A stretch of DNA of 64,000 bases. Origin: Chrysomallon squamiferum. Lineage: Eukaryota > Mollusca > Gastropoda > Neomphalida > Peltospiridae. The position numbers and the translations under genes were made by a program. The stretch is taken from positions 11,125,282 through 11,189,281 of the forward strand of contig CM022678.1 in NCBI GenBank assembly GCA_012295275.1. The letters are read 5' to 3'. This document shows, one piece after another, positions 1 through 12,999 of this stretch (position 1 is its first letter; every line of letters begins with the position of its first letter). Below the pieces are notes generated by a model, which saw nothing but the letters and a program-made list of their open reading frames with translations, did not search any database and was not told the origin of the DNA.

Positions 1-66
1 TCTGATGTTGTCATAACTATAGACTGTTCTTGATGATGTGTAAATATTCGAGCGTTGCTCAGGAAC

Positions 67-91
67 GTGACGTAAAGCTCTATTACGTCAC
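67..91. promoter_or_regulatory. Perfect 9-bp inverted repeat of CRE/bZIP-type sites
   Basis: GTGACGTAA at 67-75 and its exact reverse complement TTACGTCAC at 83-91 are separated by 7 bases. TGACGTAA is a near-consensus CREB/ATF-type site. It lies 3.3 kb upstream of the CLK start codon, and a possible splice donor (AAG, then GTAACT) follows at 99/100. A promoter-proximal element of CLK is therefore plausible, but this is inference: no TATA box or start site is visible and the window begins here. Confidence 0.4.
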
Positions 92-182
92 ACTACAAGG
101 TAACTGAAGATAAGAACATAGGAAATGAAAAGAAAACAACCTGGTAGTAAGTACATTTATTCAGTAAGCTCAATATAAGAAC

Positions 183-184
<2 letters not shown>

Positions 185-228
<44 letters not shown>
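185..228. repeat. (ATT)n microsatellite
   Basis: Uninterrupted TTA/ATT triplets upstream of the CLK coding region. Confidence 0.95.
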
Positions 229-231
<3 letters not shown>

Positions 232-363
232 CTTTTTTTGTGTGTGGAGGGGTTGAGGGTCAGTTAAAAGCTAAAAGATAGATTTGGTTTAATTTCGCAA
301 TATATTAAATGAGTAGATATAAATTAAATATGGGGTGAAAAAGAAAAGAAAGGAAGAAAGATA

Positions 364-402
<39 letters not shown>

Positions 403-404
403 AT
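364..404. repeat. (AAAT)n microsatellite
   Basis: About ten perfect AAAT units. Confidence 0.95.
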
Positions 405-771
405 GATACCCATATATATCATCATCATTATCACCGGTATGTACCCTTTTGTTGTTGTTGTTATTGTTATTTATAAATATATTAGTAACTATTAAAGCTT
501 TTAAAATAACAACAACAAGAAAAATAGAATATTATTTATTTTCATTAAATTTTTTAAACCTATGTCTCTTTATTACAAAGCAATATATAATTGTGTTCTA
601 TTTCAAATATAATGTCAAGGGAAACATTTGCCAGTTCGTATTTCTGGAAAGTTTTATTGCTTTAGAATTTTTTTTTTTTTTTTTCTTCTTTTTCACAAAT
701 TATTTTTACAATGAAACCGTAAAATTGATGGTTATCAATGGCCAACATATTAATGAAAAAACCACCTAATT

Positions 772-805
772 TATTATTATTGTTGTTGTTGTTGTTGTTG
801 TTATC

Positions 806-883
<78 letters not shown>

Positions 884-886
884 AGT
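772..886. repeat. Compound TTA/GTT/GTA triplet repeat
   Basis: Successive runs of TTG, TTA and GTA triplets. They create spurious poly-Leu and poly-Val open frames, which I do not regard as genes. Confidence 0.9.
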
Positions 887-3410
887 AATTAAAATTATTA
901 TATTAATATTTAACTATTTTTTATTTATTATTAACTTCACAAGTAAGTAAATCGAAATTGTCTTCATATATAAATGTTATATTAATACTGAATATGTTAT
1001 ATGTTATATATGTGTGTATGTTGTGCATATATGTGAGTATATGTTTATGATTTGTTACGTTTCAAAAAATGTACTTCTTTGGATATAAAATTAATTTTAA
1101 AAGATTGTAAGCATGATTGTTTTTATTTCATTAAAATGAATTAGATTTTTTAAAAGTATATTTTACTCTTTCAGTTATTACAAAAATGAAGAAAGGGTTA
1201 CTCGGTATTAAAAAGGTAAATTATTAATAAAATTAATATCGTTCCGAGTTTGTGGTTTAAATTCCAGACTGGTTGTCTACGCAATCTGACATCAGTATTG
1301 AAACAACAAGACAATAGCTCTACATTTTACAAAACCAGTCTAACGACAGGTGGTAAAGAAAGGAAATCGATTTAACCAATGGTAGAAGTTCTTTATTCTC
1401 TCTATGGATGTTTTTACATCGATATTGTCGTCTTGTCGAAAACATTTTAATTTAGACTTTTTGTGGGAAAGTGTTGGTAGCCTGCGAAATCACACTGTAA
1501 GTTCGTACCCAGCAGTATATTTATAGTCCAATCCAGAACTTTAACCTAAAATATCAAATACTGTTTTCTGTGACTGACGGTTTCTTTACATTTTATGTGG
1601 TGTCAACAAAAACTGTCCGCCATTTTTGACCCGATAAAACGAGGAAACTTACCAATAAATCTGTTTAATAACATCTAAACGAACGCCATTTCTTTTGATG
1701 AACTGAAATAAAAAATTTTTAAAATTAATTCGGTTGATAATGTCATTTCAAAAGAACAGTGTTGATACATGAAGATCATTAAGCATAGATATTTATTAAC
1801 ATTTGTCATTTAATTTATCATTTGATGTTCGTAATTAATATTATAATATTAAATATTCATCGTTTTATTTAATTTTAATTACCATTAATTAATTTACGAT
1901 CAGTTTATTATCAGAGAAAACCTTTGTAATGTGATTATCTATCTTTAATTTTAACTTGATAGTAGAAAAAAGTAGTGTTATAGAAATGAAATTGAAAAGG
2001 ATTTTTAAAAACATGTGCAATTAGTTCGTAGATATTTTAATCATTCAGTAGGTTATAACAGTATCTGCTTATATGCCAGATTTGTAAATGGAAGAGCAGT
2101 TTCCTTGGCATTATTCAGTAAATTATTTTGATGCTACAGGTATAAGAAATACAAACATAGGTCAAATTTTAGTTATAAAACACACATAAAACAGAAATGA
2201 GTAGAGAAATTTGTCAGCAGAATTTTTTTTTTAATATAAACATTTAATAATGAATTTACATTCTTCTTTTTTTAGTTGTTGCTTTTTAACCTCCCTTTAA
2301 TTAAGAAGAAAATGGTTAATTTGACAAGCCACAAACCTGTGATATTTCACATAACATTTTTTTTTTTTAATCATTTACATCATCAAAACACCAAAAAAAA
2401 AAAAAAAAAAAAAATGAGGGGAACCTTTGTTTATGAATAGTCTTAAAGATTACCAACTGTTTTATTTTTTTCTTGAACTGTAGATAAATATAGACTGATT
2501 ATAATTTCTGTTATGTGTGTATGTGTCTGCCTATATTTACATTGGAACAGTAAAAAAACCCCACATTGTTCTTCAGTTTAAATATCACCAACATTCGCAC
2601 TTTAAAATTATTCACTTTTAGTTACTTTAATACTAGAGATCAAAGTTGTAAAATGAATTATGATCATTGACTGTTATTATTATGGTTTTCATTCGTTCAC
2701 AGTTTATCATCACCTTTCTTTAAAGTAATAAGTGTTAAAATACTTGCAAATATATATATTAATGTCTTTCAGAAGGTATAAAATTGCTTGCTGATAACAA
2801 ACATCCATGTTTTCTTTCTCTGTCACAACACACAAACAATATTTGAGATCTAATATATTTTAATATTTAAACGAGTTGTCGTTAAGCTTTAATTAATTAA
2901 TCTGATGAATGATGAATCTTTCTCAAACTGCTCATTAGGCTACTTCCTGATGCAACCAGTGAACCCAGACTGGTTTATTAACGATGTTTGCTAATCAAAT
3001 TAGTAAAAACATTTCATGGTAGGGTACAAATACGGTTTGTTCCTTGCTATATTATGTAAACTGGTGGCAAAAATGCTCTGTATGTGTCTATGCTAGAAAC
3101 CATATGTTTACAATTAGTAGCAATTTGTGAGAAAAAAAATGGAATCATTATTTTGCTTCTTAATTTACCTGCTGAACAGGTTTTTCATATGTGACTATAA
3201 TTTTTTATTATTATTATTATTATCATCGTTCTTTCTATTATATTGTTATTATTTATTTTTTCATTATTATATTTATTATATTATTATTCATGTTTTTTAT
3301 TTTCTTTATTAAGAATATATTTATTAATTTCATTATTATTATTATATTTATATTTATTATATTATTATTATATTTATATTTATTATTATTATTATTACAT
3401 TTTTTTGCAG

Positions 3411-3562
3411 ATGCCTCGTTCTAGGACGTACTCTAGAAGAAGGCGGAGTCCATCGTACGACAGATACGATGAACGGGAATATTACAGACACGCGAAGCGA
3501 TGGAAAGGTGATTACGAGTACGACGAGAATTCCAACCACTCCCGTCACTCCAGACATTCCAG
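3411..3562 (+). CDS. CLK: CLK first coding exon: start codon and Arg/Tyr-rich N-terminus
   Basis: The start ATG is the first codon after the acceptor TTTTTTGCAG. It encodes residues 1-50 plus two bases of codon 51, beginning MPRSRTYSRRRRSPSYDR and ending in His/Ser/Arg repeats (HSRHSRHSR). The donor is AG, then GTACCC. CLK proteins typically start with such a basic, Ser/Arg/Tyr-rich segment that directs them to nuclear speckles and binds SR substrates. I chose this start because the frame joins in phase to the next RS exon and because the composition matches the family. GC content rises sharply against the AT-rich flanks. Confidence 0.88.
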
Positions 3563-4884
3563 GTACCCTTTGTTTACCTTTAATTACTACTCAGGTGTTT
3601 CAACTTTTCATACATACCTTTATAACAGACTTTACTGATTTGTTTGTGTTTGATATTAAGTATTCCTAATTATAAAAAAAATGTTGATAAAGTACCAGTC
3701 TTTGTGAGGATGTTTTTTCAAGTTTGTTTTGTTTCTCTGTTAATCATTTTGTACGTAGAAATGTAAGATACATCACTGATGGATAAATAGGTTTATTATT
3801 TTTTTTAAATAATTTAGTTTTTGAATTGTTTTATTTGACTTATTTATTTAGTTTTTGAATTTGTGAATTTACAGAACAAAACAAAAATTGCTTTACTGAA
3901 ATTCTTGTTTATTCAATTGTTAAATATTTTGTAATTATGAAGTATGTTTTTAATCAAGTGTTAGTATGATAATTATTCATCTATTTTGTAAATGTGCTTC
4001 TGGTTGTCTCCCCTTTGACTAAGGTGTGACATTTTGATATATTTTTTTTTTTATTTATTTTTTTTTTTATTTTTTTTACTATGATCATTTTATTATTGTT
4101 TTTTAGTTCTATTAGTGATATACATCTTCAACTTTATTTTCATGTGTATTATTGTCACTGTTTTAGTTAAATTTAAATAAATCTTATTGAGATTTTTTTG
4201 CAATAAATAGATTGTTATAAACATTTTTAAAACTAAATTTTATGTCTTGAAAACTGTTTTCTGTCTTTGTAATAAACTTTGACTAAGCATAAATATTGTT
4301 ACATAGTTTGGCCATTTAAACTTCTTTTAAAGTTTTCATAATTTTTAATTTATTATATATATATATATATATAAAAATGTCCTGTTGTTAAAAAAAAAAG
4401 AAGAAAGAATAATGCAATAGTAATTGCTTAGCATATTCATTTTTGGTATATTAATTTGGTATATTAATTTCATTTTAAATTTAGGTTTGTTTTATTTCTT
4501 CTATTTTCTGTTTTTTCTTTCTTTTTAAATAAACAATTCATGCTTTGTGTCTGACTCATCTAACTGTGACCTAATCAGTATTGAGTTAGAATTTTAATTT
4601 ATTCATTTTATAGAATTTAAAAATCAAAAATCAATTTGGGAATGATAATAATGTAACAAATAACATTCTAAACTGTGATGTCCAAATTACAGCCTAATCA
4701 TCTCCGTTTTGAGCACTGTGCATGAAAATCAATCAAGGGACATAACTCATTTAAAAAAAATTATTATATTTTTTATTATTTTTTCATTTTTTATTTTTTT
4801 GTTTAATTAATTTAATTTGTTGTGTATGTGTACATTTTTATTATTATTATTATTATTTTTATTTTATTTTTTTCCTTTCTGCAG
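3563..4884 (+). other. CLK intron
   Basis: 1.3 kb, AT-rich, with long T runs and an AT dinucleotide tract near 4350. It ends in a polypyrimidine tract and CTGCAG. No exon seen inside. Confidence 0.85.
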
Positions 4885-5110
4885 TTCTGAAAGAATTCGG
4901 AGGCACCGACAAAAGAGATCGAAGAACGAGTACAGATCGAGGTCGAGGTCGCACACACCCTTGTCGAGCCGCCAGCGCCGAGGAAGTCACCACCACAGCA
5001 GTCACTTCCACTCAGACAGCCACCACAACAGCAGACGCGTGAGGAGGACGCGGCGGCGACGCAGACACTACAGGTCTTTTTCATCAGCATCGCGATCACG
5101 AAGCGACCCG
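4885..5110 (+). CDS. CLK: CLK exon: RS domain
   Basis: Encodes residues 51-126 in phase with the previous exon (AG+T = Ser). The peptide is dominated by Arg, Ser and His: RSRSRSHTPLSSRQRRG, a His/Ser stretch, RRVRRTRRRRRHYRS, and SRSRSDP at the end. This is the RS-type domain of CLKs, a region of autophosphorylation and SR-protein binding. It ends in phase 0 at CCG, then GTAGGC, so it can join either the 15831 cassette exon or the 21769 exon without a frame change. Confidence 0.88.
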
Positions 5111-5176
5111 GTAGGCCACTATTCTCTGTTTTTGTAATTTCCTTGTTTTTCGTTTTCGACAGTTGGATGATAGGAA

Positions 5177-5223
<47 letters not shown>

Positions 5224-6520
5224 TATAGAGGGAGCTGCTTGGTTAGGTTTGATTAGTTGGACAGAGCTGGTTTTATTTTTTTTGTTTTTTTTAGAAATGT
5301 TTACTCATGTTGGAGGCAAGTTTACAAGGTTTTTAAAAAAAAAAAAATAATAATAATTATCGTAATATTAACTAATTAAAATTTTGAATTCTGCAATACA
5401 TTTTTAAGAAAACACAAAAAAATATACATTTTTTTTAAAAATTGTTTCATTTTTATTTTTGTTTATTATCAATTTCTTATTATTTAGTCGTATTGTTTTT
5501 TTTGTTTTTATTTTTTTTTGTTGGATAAAAAGAACAGTTTTTTAATAAAAATTTTTAACAAATTCCATGAGAAAAAACATTAAAGACATTTCTAGAATGG
5601 GAAATCTATAACTCTTGTTTACTTGGTACATCCAACATGGGTACATTGCAGGTAAGTGATGCTCTGAATATTTTGTACACAACAATTGGCAAGCATGAGA
5701 AAAGACAAGAGAAGGCAGAGAAAAGTATTGACAAAAACAGTTAAGAAAATGTTTGTTTGAATTTTTTTCTTATGAATTTTTTCTTTAAAAAAAAAACCAA
5801 ACAAAAACGAAAACTTTAAAAAGATAAAAAATCAAAAATAAATATAAAAAAAAAAAAAAATCAGTGAGGTTGAAACATTTTGATGTTAGTCAATTATTTA
5901 AAGACTTTTTTAATGTCAGATGAACTTTAGTAAAAAAAAAAAAATAATAAAAATAAAATAAAATAGGACAATAATGAGAGTGATTAAGTTATAGGAGAAG
6001 GTTTGGGGGAAAACGTGACTGAAAGGTCACTGGATGAAATTGTTAGCGGAATTACGTTTAAATTCAAATAGCGGTTACAGAATGTAGGCAAATTTTTACA
6101 ACAGTTTGGGATTGTAAGAGAGTGATAAGTAAATTCAGTAAAAGTACATGTTTCGTGTTGTAAAAGACATTTGTGTGGCAGTTTGTAAGTTCCACACAAG
6201 TGTGTATTTTTATTACACGGAGGTACGTGAAAACCAAGCAGTAAAATCTAGAAATTGGCTTGTTACTGCATGGAATTTGTAACGAGTCTTTTTGTAACGG
6301 TTTTTATGTTCAAGATTGTTACAGCAAGCAGTTTTAGACTTTTGTGAGAGGAGTGTTGTAAAGAAAAAGTTATTGTTGTAAGGATTTTGTGATGTAATTT
6401 TTACAGAAAAGTTGTGACATCGGAGTAACAGGATTTTTACAGTGATGAGCAAGGGGAAAAAATGTGAACATTTGTGTTTATAAGATGTGGAAATGTGTGG
6501 AGTTCTGATGTGAAAACAAA

Positions 6521-6586
6521 ATTATTTTATTTTATTTTATTTTATTTTATTTTATTTTATTTTATTTTATTTATTTATTTATTTAT
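6521..6586. repeat. (ATTTT)n then (ATTT)n repeat
   Basis: About ten ATTTT units followed by ATTT units in the CLK intron. Confidence 0.9.
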
Positions 6587-7537
6587 TTTTGTTCTTTTTG
6601 TTGAGGAATCCTATGAATATTTTTGCTCAGATGATTCTGTTATTTAATCTTTAAGTGATAGCACTTAAAAGGAATCATTTGGACTATTAACAGAAATGAA
6701 ACTTGGAGTAAAAGATACTCAAAAGTAGAAAGATCCATTTTATTTTCGTATTTCAAATTTTTTTAGGATGATGTGATAAATCTCACAATTAGTTGTATTG
6801 GAAAATCTAGTTTGACGAAATCGCTCAGTGCAGCGAATTAAGAGATTGATGACATTATGCTACTTATTGTTAGATGAACATTAGTTTGCATTGCTACATC
6901 TGAGCAACTTCTTATTATTCGTCTGGAATTTAGTAACAACACACTATTTTGATTCAAATTGTAACGGGGAAATTAAAGAAGTAAAATGTTTTATTGTTAA
7001 ACTTTTGGTGTCACATGATCGAATGCCTCAAACAGCTCAACTTCAGATGCGATGGACTATTTGAGGGTTTTTATTTATAATTCACCTAACTTAGGATTGG
7101 GAAAGTGTTTGAGGTGTAGCAATACCTACTAATGTTCACCTGACTTTGTTGTTTTAAGGGTGTGTACAAGTTATTGATTCTTTTGTGTGTATGAATACTA
7201 CATATTTTGAAAGTGAGTCTTTTTTACTGAATCTCAATGTTCGTTGTATGTAAATAATTAAAGTGTTAATTAGATTTTACCTGTGTAGGTGTGATACTGA
7301 GCTAGGTGGTGGTGTTGTGATGTGCAGGTATCAGTTGAAAGTTTAAACGTGTTAGTTACAGTTTAACCAGACTTGAACAGAGAACACCATTGTGTTTCAA
7401 GCAGATTATTAGTTCAGAGGTCATCTTTGTTAAATATTCATTTAACTTATTCCTTTGTGTAAGTTTATATAAGCTAATGTAATCAGTAAGTGTGTATGAG
7501 TTTGTTTTTATGAATGAATGATTGTTGTGTCTTTGAG

Positions 7538-7538
<1 letters not shown>

Positions 7539-7580
<42 letters not shown>
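7539..7580. repeat. (GT)n microsatellite
   Basis: About 21 perfect GT units. Confidence 0.95.
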
Positions 7581-7581
<1 letters not shown>

Positions 7582-7784
7582 ACACATACTTGTGTTATTT
7601 ATTGTTCATCTTTAAATTTTTATTTTTTATGTTTTGGAAGAAATCATCAGTAAGAGAGAATGATCTTAACTTTTTAAATATAAACACAGGTGAACACACA
7701 TCTGATAGTATTGCATAACAAAATAAACATGTTATAACTATATATATACATTCATTCTTCAAGTCTGTAGCTACTATCATTTAC

Positions 7785-7975
7785 TGCACCATTCAGAAGT
7801 ATCCATTTTAGTACCAGTTAGAAATATCTTACACTATATCATTCAGAAGAATCCATATTAGAACCAGTCATTATTTTATCTGATTGTACCATTCAGAAGT
7901 ATCCATTTTAGAACCAGTCATTATTTTATCTGATTGTACCATTTAGAACTATCCGTTTTAGTACCAGTCATTATT
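7785..7975. repeat. Minisatellite, ~50-bp unit, about 4 copies
   Basis: Copies share ACCATTCAGAAGTATCCATT, then TTAGAACCAGTCATTATTTTA and TCTGATTGT with small differences. Confidence 0.75.
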
Positions 7976-8761
7976 TTATCAATGATCTTGAATTACTTCG
8001 ATTCATTTCCACAATTTGATTCATTTCCATCAATTTTTGTTGATCCAGAAATGATTTGAATTAAATTTCAGAACTTTTTAAAATTCTCTTTGATAAACAA
8101 ATTTATTGTCATCATTTGCTGTTTGGTGCTGTGCCAGTTGGAAACGATTTGATAAATTGCAGTATTTTAATATGTGAGTTTGTTTGTTTGTGTTTTATGT
8201 GTGTTGTTTTTGATAAATGCTGTAATATTTCACTTGAAGCTGCTGCCTGGGGCACTATGTCCAGTCAGGCCATTTATCTGAAGTACACATTTTATTTATA
8301 TGTTGTTGTGTGCATATTGGCAACATCTGTTTTAAGAAAGGAAACAAGTTTTCTTTTGTTAATGGAGAAATGAAAAATAATATAAAATTTGTATTTCAAA
8401 ACAATGGTTTAAGTATCAGCATCTTCATCATCATCTTTGTCATCATCATCATGATTATTAGTGGATACTGTAGTCATTCAGTTTATATATATTTACTTAA
8501 ATCTATTTATTTACAGTTCAAACATATTTTTTCTTTATTAAAAATAATTTATTTAAATGGTATACAATGTACATTTATTAAAAATAATTTATCTTAAATT
8601 ATATACATTTATTAAAAATTATTTTAAATTATATGCATTTATTAAAAATTATTCATTTTAAATTATGCATTTATTACTCTACATTTCAACTGTTATTTTG
8701 TTGACTGAAATTTTTTAATCAATCATAAAAATAAAACAACTGTGTGTGTATGTATGTTTGT

Positions 8762-8803
<42 letters not shown>

Positions 8804-9457
8804 CCACAAACAATAAACAATGAACAATTAAACATGACAAATTCCTCTTTGGTGCACAGAGTAGTTTGAAACAAAACACCGCTTAAATAATTCTCAAGTG
8901 TAGGGGCGGCTTCCACATTACAATGGTTGTGTTTGCCTGCTGCTACGATGTTGGGGTTGGTAGGTCACCTGACAACCTCCAGGGTCACTGAGAGACAGAC
9001 CCAGCCCTGTTGACAGCCAGGGCCAACCAGACTGAATCACTGGATCGTTCCATTCTGTCCTCAGATACGAATTAGTTTATTGATCGGACCAAGCCAATTT
9101 TGGTAGCTGCATTTTGTTGAGGAATCTAACATCTCTGTGGATTATTATTTTTTTTTCAAATGTGTTTGATACACGGAATTGACCATTTAGTTAAACGGAG
9201 GAAGTAGTAGTAGCAGAGGATTGATGCGGTGGTGTTTTCTGTCAAAGTGGTCTGTGGTTTTTTTTGGTGTTTTTTTTTTTGCTGAATTCCTGGATGTTAT
9301 ATTGTGAGTTTGTGAAATAGTGCTTTTCTGTGGTTAAAACTCCAAATAGTGGAATCAGTTTTCTTATGAGTTTTGTGTGAAATTTGAAGATTCTTCAGTA
9401 AATTTGTATAGTGTAATTAATTCCTGTTTTAATTTATTAAATTTATGGTAGTTCTGG

Positions 9458-9460
<3 letters not shown>

Positions 9461-9534
<74 letters not shown>
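9461..9534. repeat. (CT)n followed by (AT)n
   Basis: About 29 CT units pass directly into AT units. Confidence 0.95.
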
Positions 9535-9535
<1 letters not shown>

Positions 9536-10549
9536 AGTATCATTCTCTCTTCTTTTTTTTTGGAATTAATGATGTTTCATTTCAGTTTTTATTTTTCTAA
9601 ATTTGTGAAAGTTCTAAATTTTGGGAATAATCTATCGCAACAAAAATGTTGCATGTTTATTCTGAGAAGAAATATGTATGATAAAAAATTAAATATTTAT
9701 ATTGTGAAATTTAAAATTTCAATAATTTCTGCCAATAGTGGACTATTATTAATTTATTTAATACTGTACAATTAACATAACTACCAGATACATTTTTTTT
9801 CTTTTAGTTTTTTCTAATTGTGATTTATATAATACATATAATTTTACTTTTATGAGACTACTAATATTTTTATATTTTTTGATATTTATATTAACACATA
9901 CTGTTATTATGGATATAGTAATATTCTGGGTCTGGGATTTGAGGTTTCAGTATAATGTATTCATCTTTCTCTGCATTCTAACTGGAGAAAACAAAACAAA
10001 ACTAAACAAAAAAAATATGCAAAATGATATTTGTATTTGTTGAATTGGAAAAAATCTGCATGGTAACTAAAACTGTTCCATTCAAGTATTTGTTAGAGCA
10101 GGGTAACTTTAGAAAACAATTTAAACAGTTTGTTCCAAAATACTTTGTAACTTTAGAAATTGCAGAAAATTATTTATTAAATGAATATTAAAAAACAAAA
10201 GAAGAAATGGGAAAACATTATTCTAAATAATAAAACGTTTCATTATTTTGCAATATTTATTAAAACATTTCATATTCTTTTATTAAAATGTATTATTGTT
10301 ATTATTATCATTATTATTATTATTATTATTAAAATTTATTTAAAGCCTCAGTTAGGTCATAAAGGGTATTGTAATTGTAAAACATCACTGACTTGCAATT
10401 TGGTGACAAGATTTCTTAACCTTGTATTGGTTTTATGATTTGATCTTCTAAGTAATCTTGTCATTATCTGATAGGGTTGTGATTATTTTAATGTTAATTT
10501 CTTAATTATAATACTGGTAATGAAAACTTGAATAAATATATTCGCCTAA

Positions 10550-11390
10550 CTTCATCAATAGTTAACAATACTAGTTTCAGCAGTTTTTCTAATTCTAGTT
10601 TCAGCAGTTACTAATACTAGGTTTAGCAGAGTTAATTAATGTTAGTAATATTAAAACTAGTTTCAACAGTTAATAATACTAGTTTTGGCAGTTAATAATA
10701 CTAGTTTTAGCAAAATTAATTAGTACTAGCTTTGGCAAAATTAATTAATACTAGTTTTGGCAATTAATAATACTAGTTTTGGCAAAATTAATTAATACTA
10801 GTTTTGGCAAAATTAATTAATACTAGTTTTGGCAATTAATAATACTAGTTTCGGCAGTTAATAATACTAGGTTTAACTAATGCTAGTTATAGTATTACTA
10901 GTTTCAGCAGTTAATAATACTAGGTTTAACTAATGCTAGTTATATTGGTACTAGTTTCAGCAGTTAATAATACTAGGTTTAACTAATGCTAGTTATATTG
11001 GTACTAGTTTCAGCAGGTTTAACTAATGCTAGTTATATTGGTACTAGTTTCAGCAGTTTAAACTAATACTAGTTTAGGTTTAATAGAGGTTTTAAAGTTA
11101 CATTAGTACTAGTTTCAGCAGTTAATAATACTAGGTTTAACTAATGCTAGTTATATTGGTACTAGTTTCAGCAGTTAATAATACTAGGTTTAGCAGAGTT
11201 AATTAATGTTAGTAATATTATTACTAGTTTCAACAGTTAATAATACTAGTTTAGGCAGTTAATAATACTAGTTTCAGCAGTTAATAATACTAGGTTTAAC
11301 TAATGCTAGTTATATTGTTACTAGTTTTGGCAGTTAATACTAGGTTTAACTAATGCTAGTTATATTAGTTTCATTCACACTAAACAATTA
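10550..11390. repeat. Minisatellite with TAATACTAGTTT core, ~22-bp unit
   Basis: About 840 bp of degenerate units containing AATACTAGTTTCAGCAGTTA. The variants GTTTTGGCA, GGTTTAACTAATGCTAG and TTATATTGGTACTAG form higher-order groups of two or three units. No long open frame runs through it. Confidence 0.9.
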
Positions 11391-11809
11391 ATAATACTGG
11401 CTTTCCTGTGACCTTGTGTCTGTCATCCTACTTGTGGTTGTTGTGCAGAAGATAAAATCAAACCACAATTCCCTAATGACTGCGAGGTCATTGTCAGTAA
11501 TTATCAGGGAAAGTAGCCATTAATTTTCTTCTTCTGTTGGGATTTGTGCGTTTGGAGTGGTTAATGTTCTGGGAAATAAACTGTTATTGTTTTTTATTTT
11601 ACGTCTGTGAATTGCTCAAAGCACATAGCCCATTCAGACTATTACTGTTTGCTTGTTTGTTAATTTATATTGTCTTTCAGATCTTCAGGTTAAAAAATAC
11701 ATCATTATATATATGTCTACCAGTTTGTCTGTAATTCGTACATACATGCATATATACAACAAACATACATACATATAAACATGTACGTAAATATTAAAAT
11801 ACATAAATA

Positions 11810-11828
11810 CACACACACACACACACAG

Positions 11829-11854
<26 letters not shown>
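11810..11854. repeat. (CA)n microsatellite
   Basis: CA units with one CAGA interruption. Confidence 0.95.
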
Positions 11855-11860
<6 letters not shown>

Positions 11861-12999
11861 AAACATATTCACGTATTTATAACAAAGATAAGAAGTGTAG
11901 CTGCAGATGAAAACAGCTACGTAGATAAACGAGACAGACGGCCACACACACACAAACAACAGTAAAAATACACATGACATCAGAAACAGGACAGTTGGTA
12001 ATTAATGCTGTACTGATTGTGTTACTAAGTCACTGTGTACACATTAAATTCCACACATAGTTGTAACATTACCTGACAATTGCTGTATCCAGTTTTCTCT
12101 CTGTGGTTAACTGCATGAAAAACATACATACACATTACCCTGTATAAATAACAAAAATAAAATGATCTTTAACTTAAAAAAATGATGATGATGATGATTT
12201 TTATCATTTAAATGTATATATATATATATACATGACAAAGTATAATAGTTCCACACAAATATCATATTTTCATGCTTTATTATCATAAAAGATTGGTATT
12301 GAAAAACAATTACAAAATATGTTTTTGCTATCTGAACTCATCATCATCATCATCATGTATACATGTTTGGCTAAGAAATAATTTCACCCATGAGATTAGT
12401 GGATATTTACGAAACCATTTTCATTTTGGTGTTAACAACAATAAACATGGCAGACACAAGATGAGGCAGGAAACGGGAAAAATTGATAGTTTTTTTTTTT
12501 TATAAGAGATTTTCTACAAACTGGTATTGTTCATGAAAAATTCATTTATTCATTTTATTCATTTTTATATTTAGATTTATTCCAGTTTGTTTATTTTTAA
12601 TATACTGTATTTTACAAGACATTGCTTCTACATTAAGATTTATATTTATAATTTACATTTTTAAAAATGTTTTTTTTACTTCAATTAAGTTCACATATTT
12701 CACATTTTTTATATCTGCTTTAACCAATTTCCTTTCTTCTTTCTAAAGCATCATTTTCTTGATTAAGTTTTTCTTCTTTTTCTTAGTATTATTATTGTTG
12801 TTGTTGTTGTTGTTCCTAATTCCCCAGTTTCTTGTTTCTGAACGAGTTTAGTTTATGAACTACTAACAAGGTATCACGTAGGCACTTTATTTTGGTTTTA
12901 ATTTCACCTGTGCCTGTTCAACATTTCACTGTCATAAGATGTTATCACCTGGTTCAAATATAGGTTAATGTGTTTAAACAGAGACTTAGAGTTAGACAG

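Larger units (their letters stand above)
100..3410 (+). other. 5' region of CLK, probably first intron
   Basis: No coding exon is visible. The region is AT-rich with ATT and AAAT microsatellites. Possible donors of a non-coding first exon are GTAACT at 100 and GTAAGT at 943. The intron ends in a T-rich tract and TTTTTTGCAG at 3401-3410, directly before the start codon. If 99 is the donor, the spliced leader would put an A at position -3 of the ATG. Confidence 0.45.
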
